A DNA stretch of 64,000 nucleotides from Cocos nucifera (lineage: Eukaryota > Streptophyta > Magnoliopsida > Arecales > Arecaceae): contig QRFJ01002301.1 in NCBI GenBank assembly GCA_006176705.1, forward strand, positions 1-64,000, in the 5' to 3' direction. Of this stretch, positions 23,126-33,990 are shown piece by piece. Below the pieces are notes generated by a model, which worked only from the letters and a program-made list of their open reading frames with translations, did no database searches and was not told where the DNA came from. The first letter of the stretch is position 1. The number at the start of each line of letters is the position of its first letter. Position numbers and translations under genes: made by a program.

Positions 23126-24566
23126 TCAATTAATACTCCAATCGACTATCTTTTTATCATCGAATTGGATAGCGATTGTAGAATCAGGTGTTTCCTCAAA
23201 CTGCAAATCCGCATAGATTGCTCTAGGATAATAGGTTTTAATCCTAAAAGCTATAATTAAAGGTTTAGAGATCTTGTTAATCTCAAATATATCCTCAATT
23301 TTTTTGGGGATATAGATTACTAATTCATCAAATTTTTCATATTTTATCGATATTTCCTTGTCAGATTTTTTTGATGAATATCCTTCTTCATCCTTGGAGA
23401 GTGGAGGTTCTCCATAGGACTCAGATTCATCAGGAAGCTCTTCAGACAAATTATTTATTTTATCCTTAAGCTTAAAAGGATTTATTTTATAATTAAGCTA
23501 GTCTATAGGTTCTTCAGAACAGGATGGTTCATATAATGGCTTAAAGAGTTTTAGATTTTTATCCTATATTCTTCTGAAGAGTATGGACTTAGTTCATCAT
23601 TAGAGGCCAGCTTATGAGGGTTAGTTATAAGAATAACCTACTCATGGGAGTTTACTATAGGAAGAACCTCAAGAATGACAGCCTTTGTAGAATCTAAGGA
23701 GGATGCCTCAATGTTTGTGGAGTCTAAGGAAGGTGCCTCAATATTTTGTGATAATTTATCTTGTTCTTTCTGGGGCAATTCCTTAATCAGATCTTCATCA
23801 GAGTATTTTGATAAATCTTCTAGCTCCTTAGTTTGTAAATCTTCATCAGAGTATTCTGATAGATCTTCTAATTCCTCAGTTTGTATTCCTATTTCATTAT
23901 AGGTAGTATTGATAGAGCTTTGCTGTTCTTCTACCTAATTTAAATGATCTTCATTATTAGGAATAGTTTCAATGGGGCTTTTTTGTTCTTTTACTAAGTG
24001 ATCTACCTTAATGGTTTCTTCAATCTTATCAGTAGTCACTTTAGATTCTAGTTTAGGGTCGTCTATTTTATCTTCAATTATGATTGGCTTAAGTTTTTCA
24101 GCATAAGTTCCATCAATTTTCCAAGCTTGAGCAAGCCTATATATAATAACTTCTTGTATTTCAAGGTCTGCTTTTCAAGACCTTTATAATAATATTTTTT
24201 AAACCAATCAAAGAAGAAAATATGTCTTTCTTCAGCTATCATATGGCTGATCCAGATTTCCCTAATAAAATGTCTATCATTTTTATCATAGGTTTTAAAG
24301 AATAATTCTCTTTTCTCCTCATTTTGTATAGACTCAAAGTCTTTGCATAGAAGTTTTTTATCTATCTGGAATTCAGCAACCTTTACATCAGGTTCTAAAG
24401 GTCGATCTAGATTATGAGCAAATTTTTCAATTTTTATTTTTAAATTACCTAAGAAGTCATAACTTAAATCTAATCTACCTATTATTTCGTACATATAAGG
24501 ACTATCTTCTGTTTCTTTAAAACTCATCATTTTATTTTTTCTAAAAGACGTATTTTTTATAGACAT
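23126..24566 (-). pseudogene. EPRV C2 N-module, acidic region and CP-N segment
   Basis: Starts at 24566 with 'MSIKNTSFRKNKMM'. The N-module (to about 24190) contains 'FFKTYDKNDRHFIREIWISHMIAEERHIFFFDW', a diverged relative of the region C-terminal to the movement protein core in A units. A frameshift near 24175 sends the C-terminal part of that frame out of register ('EKQTLKYKKLL'). The acidic region (23500-24070) has two 20-residue 'LEDLSEYSDED' repeats. The CP-N part at 23126-23449 has 'LPDESESYGEPPLSKDEEGY' and 'IKTYYPRAIYADLQFEE'. The capsid core is missing. Confidence 0.72.
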
Positions 24567-24851
24567 TGTCCTGGTACAATAAACGTCCTAAATATTTTCA
24601 GTCCTAGTAGAGTTCTTTGTCAGAGATTTGATTATATTAACCATGTCTAGAGATTTGATGATACTAGCCATGTCTTAAACCCAGTCCAATCCAAAGGATC
24701 CGCCTGATGAAAATCCTTCAAATGCCTTCTACGGCTGACACGAGTGTAGAATTGGGTGTTGTTATGATCGGTGCCTCAGAATAAAGCTAGATATCACTTC
24801 AACCTCAGAACTAAGCTAGATATCACCTCTTCCCCTAGCAAAAAAGCTGCA

Positions 24852-24867
24852 CTTGGCTTCGATACCA
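24852..24867 (-). other. EPRV C2 primer-binding site
   Basis: TGGTATCGAAGCCAAG on the minus strand, a copy of the Met-tRNA primer site with two changes, about 285 bases before the polyprotein start. It follows 'gagtaagaaaa'. Confidence 0.75.
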
Positions 24868-26320
24868 TTTTCTTACTCGAAGATCGATACCAAGGCTTTG
24901 CTGATGAACAAATCTCTAATATCAACCATGGACAGGGCCAGTATCTTACCCACTTAGGTACCGATATGGTCTAGAGAACTATAGATATATGTTTATGCCT
25001 GCTAATCTGTATACCTGATAGCTCATGCCCAGGATCACTCAGGATAATGTCAAAATTTTTTAATTTTTTATATTTTTTATATTTTTTATTAAATAAAGTA
25101 AACAGATAAGCAGACTCCTAACAAGACTAAACTAAACATAAACATAGAAATAATGAAAAGTAAACACACAAGGAAGAGTAAACTATACTAAACTTATAAC
25201 TAAGATAAACATAAGCTAAAAACATAAACTAACAAAAAATAAACTAGACTACTAAAACTAACCAGAGAATAAACTAAACAACTCATAGAAGATAAACTAA
25301 GCAAAGTAAACTAGGTTAGTGAACAAAGAGAAAGCATAAGGTTAGTAATAACTAAGCTTAAGGAAAGCAGTAAAGAAAGCATTAAAAGAGAGTTAACTCA
25401 TGTTTCAAGATAACCCCCTTCATGATCGGGTGGTTTCCCTTTCATGGAATAGTAACTACTACAGTAGAGCTACAGTTATTCATGATTGGAGGGTTTTCTT
25501 TTGTGAAACAGTAACTGCTACAGTATAGCTACAGTATAGCTACAATGCTGGTACAGTATGAACGTCGGCTGTTTACCTTAGTTGATAGTTTTTCGTAGTA
25601 CTGGATGCTGATCCATGTTTTAGATCGATAGAATCCACAATTTTGAATTCTTAAAATGTAGAATAGAAGGATGATAAACAAAATAAAAGTGTAGAATGAA
25701 AATGCCATAAAAAAAATAATTCATAGAAATGAAAGTAGCACACTTACATAGTAGTCTCTTACAAGAGATTGAATTATATTACAGCACACTTGCATATTGG
25801 TAAATACAAAAGCTTGATGAAGAAATACAAACACTAGCCGATAAACTGGTACAAACTGGCACACTTGTAAATAAGCACACTAGCACACAAACACACTCTC
25901 ACACCTATGTACAGGGTGGTAGTGGAGATGGAAGATGAAGTGGAGATGGAGGATGAAACGAAGAAGTGGCATAGCAGAAGAAGAGAAGAAATGGTGAAAG
26001 AAGGAGAAGATGAAAGATATGAAAGGTAGGTGGAAGATGATGAAGTGGTAGATAAGAAGGAAATGAAATGTTGGATGAAAGGTGGATTTGATTAAGAAGG
26101 TGGATTAGGTGAAGAAGATGAAGGATTAGGTGAAGAAGATGGAAGAGATGAAGTAGGGATGAAGAATAAAGAAAGAAAAGATAAGTGAGAGAGGAGGAAT
26201 GGATTAGAAATCTATTCTCTCCTTCAGCTAAACTCTCCTAAGGATCTCTCAGGGTAGGTGGAGAGCTGCTCTCAATCAGCTGATAGGTGTGTTTCACCCA
26301 TAGACCATTAGCCAAAGTCT
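24868..26320 (-). other. EPRV C2 leader
   Basis: Untranslated leader of about 1.45 kb from just below the TATA box to the PBS. It contains AATAAA (minus strand, 25085-25090), a low-complexity 'ataaact' block (25100-25310), a 60-base direct repeat with CTGTAG motifs near 25430-25560 and a purine-rich stretch at 25910-26180. It is co-linear with the other leaders and shows no coding signal. Confidence 0.75.
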
Positions 26321-26341
26321 TCCTTTGGTGCTCTACCTCTC

Positions 26342-26349
26342 CTTTTATA
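26342..26349 (-). promoter_or_regulatory. EPRV C2 promoter TATA box
   Basis: TATAAAAG in the same 'catctataaaaggagag' context as the other units. Upstream (26350-26750) is a U3-like block with 'tggatttcaaatg' direct repeats about 30 bases apart (26386, 26412, 26438), possible enhancer repeats. Confidence 0.8.
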
Positions 26350-26751
26350 GATGAGGAGGGATGAACATCATTTGGTTTGGAGTCCGTGGATTTCAAATGA
26401 GCTGAAGTCCATGGATTTCAAATGCTTTGGAGTCCATGGATTTCAAATGGCTGGAGTCCGGCGTCCTATTTTGGATTTGGCTCCTTGTAGATTTCTTGTC
26501 TACATTTTCTGGAATCTTTATTGTAGACGTCCCATCATGCAACTGTGAAGAATCTTTTCAGTTAAAGTCGTTTGGCTTCTTGTGCTTTTGGCAGAGGCGT
26601 CTTTTGCTTTATGGCTTGTTATGCTGGTTTAGCATCTAATAAAATCTTTGCCATTTTAGCTTGATTTGATAGGTCTTCAGAAGCGTAAGATCTACCTACA
26701 AAGAAAAGTTTGTTTTCTACCATTGATTTGGTAGAGGGTTAGTAGGAAAAC

Positions 26752-26765
26752 ATTTTTTTTTCTTT
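26752..26765 (-). other. EPRV B1 polypurine tract (short)
   Basis: AAAGAAAAAAAAAA on the minus strand at the end of the B1 3' ORF. It is shorter than in C2, A1 and C4, and the following bases ('tgttttcctactaacc') match the unit boundary elsewhere. Confidence 0.5.
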
Positions 26766-26766
26766 A

Positions 26767-27865
26767 TATGTCTTCGGAGATAGAAGATCCGATGTAAGGA
26801 TGTTGCCTTGTCATTCTGATCTTTTCTTGAACTTCTTTTGGATAATTTTTTATATGTAATAAGATTTCCCAAGATGTTCCCCAAGCTTCTTCTTCATCTA
26901 TTTCTTTGAACAGTTTAGTAGTAACCTAGATTCGTCCATCAGTCCAACATTTTTGCATCTTTTTGTTTTGAGCTTGGCAGAAGACTTCTATGTAGCAGTT
27001 TTCTTGGTATTCTTTAAAGTTGAAATCCTTGGGAAATTCTTCTCTTTCTCTATCTATCATCAAGATATAGTCATCTTCTTCAAAATTACTGACTTCATAG
27101 ATTTGGAAAGGGTAGATAACTTCTGCTATGTCTCTTTTTTCTATTCCACTAAAAATTTGAACTTTCGAAAGATTACGAAATCTCTTTCCTGCTTCATAGA
27201 GAACATCATAAAGTACTACTGGAAATATTTGTAGACTTGCAAATGGGTCTATAGAAATTGTTTGAACCAGCCCTTTGTAAAAAGCTCGTACTTCATCCTT
27301 TTTGGTGTAGTCATTGATTAGTGGGAGATATAGCTTAGGATAATTCCAACCATGAATGAGAAATATTTGTAGATCTTCAAGAAGTTCTCTGGTTTCATCA
27401 GGTTGAGTGACTCTTTGAAGTATATTTCCAAGAAGTTCAGGAGATAAAAAGTCTTGAGCTTTTTTTCCAATAATCGAGCCTTTTTATCTTGACCATTCTT
27501 GGAGTTTCTATCAGCTCACAAAGATCATATAGAGACATCAGATCTGAAGTAATCTCAGTAGATTTTTCTTCGATTGATTTGACCTTTTCTTTGATTAAAA
27601 ATAGTATCTTTTCTTCTTCCAAGAGGTATTCTGAAAGGGTAGTCATTGCTTTTCTGAATTCCTTCTTTTGGTTTAGTACATGAGTTTGCCATATCCCATT
27701 GATGAGGGTATAGCTTTTAAGAGAAAGTCCAGGATTGAAGAAGGAGAGAGCCGGATGGGTTTCATCCTTTTTCTTAATTGGTGGCCTCCTGGGATAAGTT
27801 TTCTTATAGTTTGTTTCCCTACAAAAATTTATGAGATAAGAAGTTAGGGAGAGAATTATTTTCAC
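26767..27865 (-). pseudogene. EPRV B1 3' ORF, unknown function
   Basis: Counterpart of the C-unit 3' ORF with a single N-terminal module: 'SFFNPGLSLKSYTLI' and 'IWQTHVLNQKKEFRKA', then 'LCELIETPRMVKIKRLDYW', open at 27437-27865. Below 27437 the frame is lost, but 'YELFTKGWFKQ'-like remains can be followed to the polypurine tract. A predicted helical, Glu/Lys-rich stretch follows the first module. Family not recognised. The sequence is notably diverged from the C2, C4 and C5 copies, which are close to each other. Confidence 0.6.
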
Positions 27866-28552
27866 CTTTTATATATTCAATATGAAAATCAAAGACTACA
27901 AGTATAGCTTGCCATCTGGTGAAAATTTGTTTAGAAACTAGGTTTTTTACATCCTTTTGTAAAACATCTTTTGCTGCTTTACAGTCTATCCTTAGGAGGA
28001 ATTGCTGATTAGCAAGTCTTCCTAAAATTTTGAAATTACTTTTACAATAGCTAGGACTTTCTTTTTAATGGTAGAGTAATTTCTTTGAGAATCATTCCAT
28101 GCTCCTGAAGTAAATCTTACCAATTGTTCCTTACCTTCTTCCTTTTGTTTGAGTATTCCTCCATATCCTTGGTCAGAAGCATCTGTTTCAACAACTTTAA
28201 AAGCTTCATGATGAGCAATGTTGAGACATGGAAGGCATTTTACTTTATTTTTTATTTTCTTTATAGCTTGAGTGTGATTTTCATTCCAGGCTAGAGAATT
28301 CTTTTTTAAACATTCTATTAGAATCTTTTGGTCTTTTGCCAAATCTTGATAAAAGTTAGAAACATAATAAAGACATCCTAAAAACCTTTGTAATTGTTTT
28401 TTGTCCTTGATCTCATATGGGAATTTATCAGCAAATTCTATAACTCTATTTATTGGAGAAATTTGATCATAGTTTATTTTGAATCCTAAGAATTGAATGT
28501 CTACTTGGAATAATTTTATCTTTCTTTCAAATACTACCAATCCATTCTTCAT
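27830..28552 (-). pseudogene. EPRV B1 RT connection and RNase H
   Basis: Open at 28022-28552 and then broken. 'KIKLFQVDIQFLGFKI' and 'KQLQRFLGCLYYVSNFYQD' form the RT thumb and connection. 'VVETDASDQGYGGIL' holds the first RNase H Asp, 'TSGAWNDSQRNYSTIKKKVLAIV' the catalytic Glu. Near 27880-27960 remnants of 'FTRWQAI' and 'FHIEYIKGE', the C-terminal caulimovirid RNase H signature, are visible in another frame. RNase H would degrade the pregenomic RNA during minus-strand synthesis. Confidence 0.85.
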
Positions 28553-28559
28553 TATAGTC

Positions 28560-29262
28560 TTATAGCAAATTTGTAGATGTTTCCAGTGTTAATCAGTGTT
28601 TTTAGAGAATATTAAGACATCATCAATATACACTAAAGTGAAATGAGTATATGGAAGAAATATTTCATTCATAATTTTTTGGAATTCTGATGGTGCATTT
28701 TTTAGTCCAAAAGGCATAACATTCCACTCATAATGTCCAAAAGGTGTGGTAAAAGCGGTTTTATAATGATCTTCTTCTTTATTCTGAATTGCCAGAATCC
28801 TAATTTCATATCAAACATAGAGTAGATCCTAGAAACTTGAATTCTTTTTATGAGATCTTGTTTGTTGGGAATCGGATGTCTTATCCATTGTAATACCTTA
28901 TTCAATGGCTTATAGTTAATTACTAATCTAGGAACCCCTCTTTCCTTTTCTACTGCATTTTCAACATAAAAGGCTGCACAGCTCCATGGTGAGGAGCTTC
29001 TCCTTATCAGATTTTTCTTGAGTAAAGATTGAATTTCTTCTTTACAAATTTCTAAAAGCCTTTTATTCATCTAAATAGGTCTAGCCTTAGTAGGAATTTT
29101 CTCTTCATTGAATTTAGGAATATAGGAAACTCTAACCACATGCTTTTTCCTATGCCAGAAGGCAGAAGGGAGCTCGGAGCAAATATTTTGCCTGAATTTA
29201 TTTTCTAAGGCTAGTAGCTTTTCCTTGAATTTTAGATTAGATAAGGTTTTATCTATCCTCAA
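28560..29262 (-). pseudogene. EPRV B1 reverse transcriptase (caulimovirid type)
   Basis: Finger and palm of the pararetroviral RT. Open at 29071-29262 ('SELPSAFWHRKKHVVRVSYI') and 28702-29070 ('SPWSCAAFYVENAVEKERGV', 'RLVINYKPLNK', 'IYSMFDMKLGFWQFRI' with the first catalytic Asp). The frame shifts near 28760 and a stop follows 'NTD' near 28590. The catalytic Y-I-D-D box is intact at 28619-28630. The intervening 'YEWN.MPFGLKNAP' segment is recognisable. A stop at 29071 splits off the N-terminus. Confidence 0.88.
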
Positions 29263-29329
29263 ATTCTTAATTTCATAAGATAATTCATTTAAGAAGTTTC
29301 TTTATGCTTAATAGATTGTTTTAGCTAGT

Positions 29330-29936
29330 TGAGGAAAGATTCTTCTGGTTTAGAGCATAATTTGATTGCTACCTTTTTACCATTTATTTGAGTAGTTATT
29401 CCTTCATTGTTAACGATAAAAGGCATGATTAAAGATAAAAATGGGTTTCCTAATATAACACCTTATTTAATATTCTTAACCATTAAAAATGATGTCTAGA
29501 GACAAGCTTTTCCTATGTAGACATGAGCCTCAGGAATTTTAAAATTAACTTTGAGATTTCCTCCATTAGCAGCATGGATTTTATGTGTCGATTTTTCAAA
29601 GTATCTAGAAGGGACTAAACCCTCTCTAATACAATTTACATCGGCACCAGAGTCTATAAGGGTTTTATGCTTAAACTTATATCCTCCTTTTAATTTAAAT
29701 AGAATTTCACAGAACCATTTTTGTTTAATATATATATCCATTGATTCTATGAAATCATCTGAAGTGTTTTCTTCATTTTTAATCATAAGGGTTTTTTCCT
29801 TTGATTGATTTAAAGGTTCTAAGATTTGTTCTAAATCTTGACCTTGTTCTATCTCAATAGAACTATTTTCCAAGAATTGAACTCTTTGTTTTAAAGAGAC
29901 AATATTAGACTTAATTAGGGCTTGTTCCCTAACCAA
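29330..29936 (-). pseudogene. EPRV B1 aspartic protease
   Basis: Open at 29496-29936, then broken by a stop. It begins with the coiled segment 'LKQRVQFLENSSIEIEQGQD' and reaches 'KTLIDSGADVNCIREGLV' with the D-S-G box intact at 29646-29654. The flap-side 'GVILGNPFL' region near 29440-29470 is out of frame. Its C-terminal sequence differs from the C and A units more than the N-terminal half does, consistent with a recombination point inside or near the protease. Confidence 0.78.
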
Positions 29937-30035
29937 ATCCTCAAGATTGGCTTTTTTGCCTTTTTTCTTGGTATATCTTAGTCTTCGGAATACCTCATCA
30001 AGATTATAAAATTCTTCAGGTTTTTGGAGAGTTGG

Positions 30036-30470
30036 TTAGATCTTTTGTCCTCTGATTAAGGCAAAGAACTTTGGGATTTTGATAGCTTTTTCCTCTAGGC
30101 TTAGAGAATCAATCATATCCAAAATAAATTTCTCTTCATTAGATAACACTAGAATTTCGTCTGAACTTGGATTAATATAATCAAAATCACAATACGAATA
30201 ATATTCATCAGCATCATCTAATTCTACATTTGAGTCATTATTTAGACTGCTGATAAGATCATTGAGTTTTTCTTTGATCTCTTCCAGGCTATTTTCTTTA
30301 GATATCTTTTTAATATCCTTAGAATAACCTTTGCTTGTAAAATGTCCCTTTTTATTACCATAGTAACATATGGGAGGCACAGATTTGTTTAATCTTTTAG
30401 AATTTCTTTTGCCCTTGTTAGGCTTAGGATTAGATCGTTCAGATTTTATCCTTGGTTTAGGAATCTTCTG
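30036..30470 (-). pseudogene. EPRV B1 CP C-terminal segment, knuckle broken
   Basis: Co-linear with the C2 segment. The knuckle reads CYYGNKKGHFTSKG: second and third Cys are replaced by Gly. The downstream acidic 'DEYYSYCDFDYINPSSDE' has also lost Cys residues, while 'IPKFFALIRGQK' is kept. A stop follows QKI at 30036. Confidence 0.7.
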
Positions 30471-30559
30471 AGATTTTCCTCTAAAATATTTCTTCTTATC
30501 TTCTTTAGATGGTTTTCATCTCTTCTGATAAGATTTATCTAGTAGAAATCCAAACTGTT

Positions 30560-31409
30560 GACAGAAATCACGTAGTTTTTTCTTTCCAAGTAATCTCTAT
30601 TTCTTCAATTGATCTCTGATTTTCAGATCATAACAGAGTTCAAATCCTATTAGCAAAATTTTTTCAGAGCAACCTAAAGTATTCATCATGACAGTCTATT
30701 TCTCAGAATAACTTTGGACTTTACAGGCATTAAAGTATATAGCTATAATCTAAAATTCTGAAAGTCCATTAATACTCCAATCGACTAGGTTTTTATTATC
30801 GAATTGGATAGCAGTTGTAGAATCAGGTGTTTCCTCAAACTGCAAATCCGCATGGATTGCTCTAGGATAATAGGTTTTAATCCTAAAAGCTATAATTAAA
30901 GGTTTAGAGATCTTGTTAATCTCAAATATATCCTCAGTTTTTTCTGGGATATAGATAACTAATTCATCAGAATTTTCATATTTTGTCGATATTTTCTTGT
31001 TAGATTTTTCTGATGAATATCCTTCTTCATCCTTGGAGAGTGGAGGTTCTCCATAGGACTTAGATTCATCAAGAAGCTCTTCGGACAAATGGTTTATTTT
31101 ATCCTTGAGCTTAAAAGGATTTATTTTATTATTAAGCTGGTCTATAGGTTCTTCAGAATAGGATGGTTCATATAATGGCTTAAAGAGTTTTAGATTTTTA
31201 TCCTGATATTCTTCTGAAGAGTATGGACTTAGTTCATCATCAGAGGCTAGCTTATGAGGGTTAGTTATAAGAATAACCTGCTTATGGGTGCTTACTATAG
31301 GAAGAACCTCAAGAATGATAGCCTTTGTGGAATCTAAGGAGGATGCCTTAATGTTTGTGGAGTCTAAGGAAGATGCCTCAATATTTTGTGATATTTCATC
31401 TTGTTCTTT
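30560..31409 (-). pseudogene. EPRV B1 CP-N segment, core deleted
   Basis: Open at 30750-31088 with 'DESKSYGEPPLSKDEEGYSS', 'IPEKTEDIFEINKISKP' and 'IKTYYPRAIHADLQFEE', matching the region before the capsid core of A1. Where A1 continues into the W-W-rich core, B1 passes from the 'MNTLG' segment directly to 'ILL.G.EL', so about 140 residues of core are absent, exactly as in all C units. Confidence 0.68.
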
Positions 31410-32192
31410 CTAGGGTAATTCCTTAATCGGATCTTCATCAGAGTATTTTGATAAATCTTCTAGCTCCTTAGTCTGTAAATCTTCATCTGAGTATTCTGAT
31501 AGATCTTCTAACTCTTCAGTTTGTATTTCTATTTCATTATAGGTAGTATTGATAGAGCTTTGTTGTTCTTCTACCTGATTTAAATGATCTTTGTTATTAG
31601 GAATAGTTTCAACAGGGCTTTTTTGTTCTTCTTCTAAGTGATCTACTTTAATGGTTTCTTCTATCTTATTAGTAGTCACTTTAGCTTCTAGATTAGGGCT
31701 GTCTATTTTATCTTCAATTATGGTTGGCTTAAGTTTTTCAGCATAAGTTCCATCAATTTTCCAAGCTTGAGCAAGCCTATATATGATATCTTCTTGTATT
31801 TTAGGGTTTGCTTTCTCAAGACCTTTATAATAATATTTTTTAAACCAATCAAAGAAGAAAATATGTCTTTCTTCAGCTATCATATGGCTGATCCAGATTT
31901 TCCTAATAAAATGTCTATCATCTTTATCATGGGTTTTAAAGAACAATGCTCTTTTCTCCTTGTTTTGTATAGACTCAATGTCTTTGCATAGAAATTCTTT
32001 ATCTATCTGGAATTTAGCAATCTTTATATCAGGTTCTAGAGTTCTATCTGGATTATGAGCAAATTTTTCAATTTTTATTTTTAGATTACCTAAGAAGTCA
32101 TAACCAAAATCTAATTTACCCGTTATTTCATACATATAAGGACTATCTTCTATTTCTTTAAAACTCATCATTTTATTTTTTCTAAAAGACAT
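31410..32192 (-). CDS. EPRV B1 N-module and acidic region (260 codons open)
   Basis: The best-preserved copy of the B/C-type N-terminus, starting at 'MSFRKNKMMSFKEIED'. Residues 60-130 contain 'FFKTHDKDDRHFIRKIWISHMIAEERHIFFF' and correspond to the region after the movement protein core in A units ('WFFETYKPDQRDFIM', 'IFFFEW'). Residues 150-260 are acidic and repetitive, with two 'LEDLS.YSDED' units. No 30K movement core is present. Start chosen because it is conserved in C2-C5. Function unknown; it may be a virion-associated or assembly segment. Confidence 0.65.
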   Translation of the reverse strand: MSFRKNKMMSFKEIEDSPYMYEITGKLDFGYDFLGNLKIKIEKFAHNPDRTLEPDIKIAKFQIDKEFLCKDIESIQNKEKRALFFKTHDKDDRHFIRKIWISHMIAEERHIFFFDWFKKYYYKGLEKANPKIQEDIIYRLAQAWKIDGTYAEKLKPTIIEDKIDSPNLEAKVTTNKIEETIKVDHLEEEQKSPVETIPNNKDHLNQVEEQQSSINTTYNEIEIQTEELEDLSEYSDEDLQTKELEDLSKYSDEDPIKELP

Positions 32193-32489
32193 TTTTTATA
32201 GACATTGTCCGGATATAATAAATGTTCTAAATGGTTTTAGTCCTAGTAGAGTTCTTTGTGAGAGATTTGATGATACTAACCATGTCTAGAGATTTGATGA
32301 TACTAGCCATGTCTTAAACCTAGTCCAATCCAAAGGATCCGCCCGATAAAACCCTTCAAATGCCTTCTGCGGCTAACACGAGTGTAGAAGTGGGCGTTGT
32401 TATGATCGACGCCTCAGACCTAAGCTAGATATCACTTCAACCTCAGAACTAAGCTACATATCACCTCTTCCCCTAACAAAAAAGCTACA

Positions 32490-32505
32490 CTTGGTTCTGA
32501 TACCA
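32490..32505 (-). other. EPRV B1 primer-binding site
   Basis: TGGTATCAGAACCAAG on the minus strand, complementary to initiator Met tRNA except for one change. It is preceded by 'cccagtcagaaaa' and lies about 300 bases before the polyprotein start. Confidence 0.85.
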
Positions 32506-33960
32506 TTTTCTGACTGGGAGACCGATACCAAGGCTTTGCCAATGAACAAAGCTCTAATACCAACCAGGGATAGGGTCAGTATCTTGCCTGCTTAGATGCT
32601 GATCTCGTCCAGAGAACTATAGATATACATTTACGTCTGCTAATCCATATACCTAATAGCTCATGCCTAGGATGACTCAGGATAATGTTAAAATTTTTTA
32701 ATTTTTTATATTTTTTATATTTTTTATTAGGTAAAGTAAATAAATAAGCAAACTCATAATAAAACTAAACTAAACATAAACATAGAAATAATGAAAATTA
32801 AACACACAATGAAGAGTAAACTATACTAAACTTATAACTAAGATAAACATAAGCTAAACATAAACTAATGGAAAATAAACTAAACTACTAAAACTAACCA
32901 GAGAATAAACTAAACAACTCATAAAAGATAAACTAAGCAAAGCAAACTAGGTTAGTGAACAAAGAGAAAGCATAAGGTTAGTAATAACTAAGCTTAAGGA
33001 AAGCAGTAAAGAAAGTATTAAAAGAGAGTTAACTTGTGTTTCAAAATAACCCCCTCACGATTGGGTGGTTTTCCTTTCGTGGAATAGTAACTACTATAGT
33101 AGAGCTATAGTTTTCATGATTGGAGGGTTTTTCTTTCGTGCAACAGTAACTGCTACAGTATAGGTACAGTGCTGCTATAGTACCAACTTCAGCTGTTTAC
33201 CTTAGTTGATAGTTTTTTGCAGTACTGGATGCTGATCCATGTTTTAGATCGGTAGAATCCATGGTTTCAGATTCTTGAAATGCAAAATGCAAGGATGGTA
33301 AACAAAATAAAAGTGTAGAATGAAAATACCATAAAAGAAAATTAATTCAAAGAAATGAAAGTAGCACACTTACATAGTAGTCTCTTACATGAGATTGAAA
33401 TATATTACAGCACACTTGCACACTGGTAAATACAAAAGCTTGATGAAGAAATACAAACACTAGCCGATAAACTGCTACAAACTAGCAAATTGGTAAATAA
33501 GCACACTAGCACTTAGCACACTAGCACACAAGCACACTCTCACACCTATGTATAGGGTGGTAGTGGAGATGGAAGATGAAGTGGAGATGGAGGATGAAAC
33601 GGAGAAGTGGCATAGCAGAAGAAGAGAAGAAATGGCAAAAAAAGGAGAAGATGAAAGATATGAAGGGTAGGTGGAAGATGATGGAGTGGTAGGTAAGAAG
33701 GAAATGAAATGTTGGATGAAAGGTGTATTTGATTAAGAAGGTGGATTAGGTGAAGAAGATGAAGGATTAGGTGAAGAAGATGGAAGAGATGAAGTAGGGA
33801 AGAAGAATAAAGAAAGAAAAGATAAGTGAGAGAGAAGGAATGGATTAGAAATCTATTCTCTCCTTCGGCTAAACTCTCCTAAGGATCTCTCAAGGTAGGT
33901 GGAGAGCCATTCTCAATCAGCTGATAGGTGTGTTTCACTCATAGACCATTAGTCGATGCC
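32506..33960 (-). other. EPRV B1 leader
   Basis: About 1.45 kb, co-linear with the C2 and C5 leaders: AATAAA (minus strand, 32723-32728), the low-complexity 'ataaact' block, CTGTAG-rich repeats (33060-33190) and a purine-rich block (33550-33830). No gene is seen. Confidence 0.75.
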
Positions 33961-33982
33961 TTTCTTTGGTGCTTTGCCTCTC

Positions 33983-33990
33983 CTTTTATA
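33983..33990 (-). promoter_or_regulatory. EPRV B1 promoter TATA box
   Basis: TATAAAAG in the conserved 'catctataaaaggagag' context. The preceding block (33995-34415) contains the repeated 'gatttcaaat' motif and begins right after the A1 polypurine tract. Confidence 0.8.

Larger units (their letters stand above)
19321..26757 (-). mobile_element. EPRV unit C2 (RT-less type, complete unit)
   Basis: A full unit of about 7.4 kb from the upstream polypurine junction through promoter, leader, PBS, polyprotein and 3' ORF to its own polypurine tract. Promoter-to-promoter distance to C3 is 7454 bases and to B1 7641. There is no LTR-type terminal duplication within one unit; the boundary block is simply shared by neighbours, as in tandem integration of a circular or concatemeric genome. 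The RT palm and RNase H are absent. Confidence 0.82.
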
